64,000 bases of DNA from positions 496,001 to 560,000 of the forward strand of contig JBFWNR010000001.1 of assembly GCA_050250955.1 (NCBI GenBank), written 5' to 3'. The first letter of the stretch is position 1; every line of letters begins with the position of its first letter. The notes under the pieces were generated by a model that saw nothing but the letters and a program-made list of their open reading frames with translations, did no database searches and was not told the DNA's origin. This document shows, one piece after another, positions 63,023-64,000 of the stretch. The DNA comes from CAWAYR01 sp050250955 (GTDB lineage: Bacteria; Acidobacteriota; Vicinamibacteria; Vicinamibacterales; UBA2999). Made by a program: the position numbers and the translations under genes.

Positions 63023-63511
63023 TCAGCGGATCCGTGCCCAGGTCAGCGTACCGCTGGTTCGACCAGCGGCGTTCCGGATCGACAGCTTCAGCGTGTCGCC
63101 GCCGTCGGCGAACTCGAAGTAGCGGACCAGGTCGGTGCCCGGCCAGTTCGGGTTGGTCGATGCTTCGACGAAGTGGGTCACCCGTGTCGCCGCGTCGTCC
63201 ACCTCGTAGCCGCCGTAATAGGACAGGAAGCCGGTGTAGGCGGCGGCGCGTTCGGCATCGGTCGGCGGCGAGGACAGCCGCGGCCGGTCGGCGAAGGTCA
63301 GCTGCGCCGCCATCTGGCCGGCGGCGTCGTACATGATGCGGCCGCCGGTGTAGCGGCTCGGCGTGGCCGTGCCGTTGTCGGCGATGTTCACGAACGACAC
63401 CAGCCGCCAGTTGCCGACGAACCGCGGGTCGCCCTTCCCGGTCCGCGTCTGTGCCGCCGCGGCGCCCGCCGCCACCGCCATCCCGACTAGGAGCACGAGC
63501 GCAGCGCGCAT
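63023..63511 (-). CDS. Secreted lipocalin-like domain protein
   Basis: 162 residues, ATG at 63511, beginning 2 bp after the stop of the upstream hydrolase. A signal peptide (ALVLLVGMAVAAGAAAAQ) covers about 4-21. The mature domain (PRFVGNWRLVSFVNIADNGTATPSRYTGGRIMYDAAGQMAAQL, then GFLSYYGGYEVDD, VTHFVEASTNPNWPGTD) has the single-domain lipocalin-like barrel pattern, with the GxW opening. It probably binds a small hydrophobic ligand. It is linked to the serine hydrolase gene. Confidence 0.8.
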   Translation of the reverse strand: MRAALVLLVGMAVAAGAAAAQTRTGKGDPRFVGNWRLVSFVNIADNGTATPSRYTGGRIMYDAAGQMAAQLTFADRPRLSSPPTDAERAAAYTGFLSYYGGYEVDDAATRVTHFVEASTNPNWPGTDLVRYFEFADGGDTLKLSIRNAAGRTSGTLTWARIR

Positions 63512-63513
63512 TG

Positions 63514-64000
63514 TCAGCGGCCGCTCTCGACGGCGGCGATGAGCGCTGCCAGCGCCTTGTCGAGCTGCCGCGCGCCGACCTGTGCGCCGCGCTGATGGCC
63601 CATGCGCACGACGACCAGGTCGTGCGACGGCACGATGAAGGTGTGCTGTCCACCGGCGCCCGACATGAAGTAGGCGTCGCGGGGCAGGCTCCACTGGCCT
63701 TCGCCGTTGACCCAGAACTGGCCGCCGTACTCCTTGCGCCGCCACGCCGGTGCCGGGGTGCGGACGAAGCTCGCCCAGCCCTCGGGCAGCAGCCGCTGCC
63801 CGTTCCACACCCCGTCCTGCAGGTAGAGCTGGCCGAGCCGCGCCCAGTTGCGCGCCGTGCCGTAGTCGTAGCCGCTCAGCAGGAAGTTGCCCCAGGGATC
63901 CGGCTCGAGCACCTGGCGGCGGATGCCGATGCGGTCGAAGAGCGCGCGCTGCGGCCAGGTGAGGTACGTCTCGCCCTTCTTCTCCACCGCCTGGCGGACC
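63514..64000 (-). CDS. Beta-lactamase-family serine hydrolase, C-terminal part (5' end outside window)
   Basis: The frame stays open to the window edge. The visible 160 or so residues are the C-terminal part of a class C beta-lactamase/esterase-type hydrolase. They include SGYDYGTARNWARLGQLYLQDG and LLPEGWASFVRTPAP, then YGGQFWVN. SGAGGQHTFIVPSHDLVVVRMG contains the GQHTF stretch that stands at the KTG/HTG box position. The catalytic SxxK is upstream and not seen. Members cleave esters, beta-lactams or peptides in the periplasm. Confidence 0.85.
   Translation of the reverse strand, partial: VRQAVEKKGETYLTWPQRALFDRIGIRRQVLEPDPWGNFLLSGYDYGTARNWARLGQLYLQDGVWNGQRLLPEGWASFVRTPAPAWRRKEYGGQFWVNGEGQWSLPRDAYFMSGAGGQHTFIVPSHDLVVVRMGHQRGAQVGARQLDKALAALIAAVESGR

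Overview
This is a very GC-rich bacterial chromosomal window, densely coded on both strands. Third codon positions are almost always G or C, and stop/start overlaps (ATGA, GTGA, TGATG) are common. The mix of genes suggests an acidobacterium, probably of the Vicinamibacteria type. It includes exported enzymes with Sec or Tat leaders, a cytochrome with a carboxypeptidase-regulatory-like domain and a propeller, DUF885 and amidohydrolase family hydrolases, a PQQ dehydrogenase and an MtrB-type porin. The taxonomic call is inference. I saw no rRNA, tRNA, CRISPR array, insertion sequence or prophage gene.

1-16.3 kb holds exported redox and metabolic genes. These are the end of a multiheme cytochrome with its MtrB/PioB porin, and a tandem pair of FMN hydroxyacid oxidases of which the second lacks the catalytic His. 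There is an exported HpcH/HpaI aldolase and a copper-type TonB receptor flanked by two small metal-ligand-rich proteins. Two heme-binding exported proteins, a GYD protein, an exported FAH-family hydrolase, an SH3 protein and a Tat-exported HisC-like aminotransferase follow. Convergent gene pairs here are separated by perfect GC-rich hairpins.

16.3-25.3 kb holds a DUF885 hydrolase, a PAS hybrid histidine kinase, an SDR, an SLC13 permease with RCK-like domains and an MscS channel. It then runs into a three-gene regulatory unit read leftwards: a GAF sigma-54 activator, a STAS-like protein and a membrane HD hydrolase resembling the c-di-AMP phosphodiesterase PgpH.

27.5-45.0 kb is one long rightward operon for alpha-glucan and trehalose: glgX, glgE, glgB, treS, a glycosyltransferase, a channel-type membrane protein, a maltokinase, a small winged-helix-like protein, treZ, a UspA protein and treY. 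TreS, maltokinase, GlgE and GlgB would make glucan from trehalose; GlgX, TreY and TreZ would return glucan to trehalose. The gap between the sigma-54 activator and glgX carries a -24/-12 promoter candidate and a perfect inverted repeat about 100 bp upstream. This looks like a self-contained, probably osmotic- or carbon-stress controlled module.

45-64 kb holds two uncharacterised overlapping genes, an N-acyl-D-amino-acid deacylase-like enzyme with an extra C-terminal domain, a PA2779/PA2778-type pair, two tiny genes and a cyclase-family enzyme. Next come a DUF3179 gene, an orphan solute-binding protein, a methyltransferase and a MarR-GNAT fusion with a perfect palindromic operator. The window ends with a two-component system, a cupin, a cold-shock protein with a zinc ribbon, a D-2-hydroxyacid dehydrogenase, a PQQ dehydrogenase, a lipocalin-like protein and a partial beta-lactamase-family hydrolase.

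The most striking observation is the DUF3179 gene. Its reading frame is intact over 424 codons except for one in-frame UGA, exactly where the family normally has the first Cys of a CxxC motif. A small hairpin with a GGUCU loop follows it. This makes it a candidate selenoprotein (UxxC).
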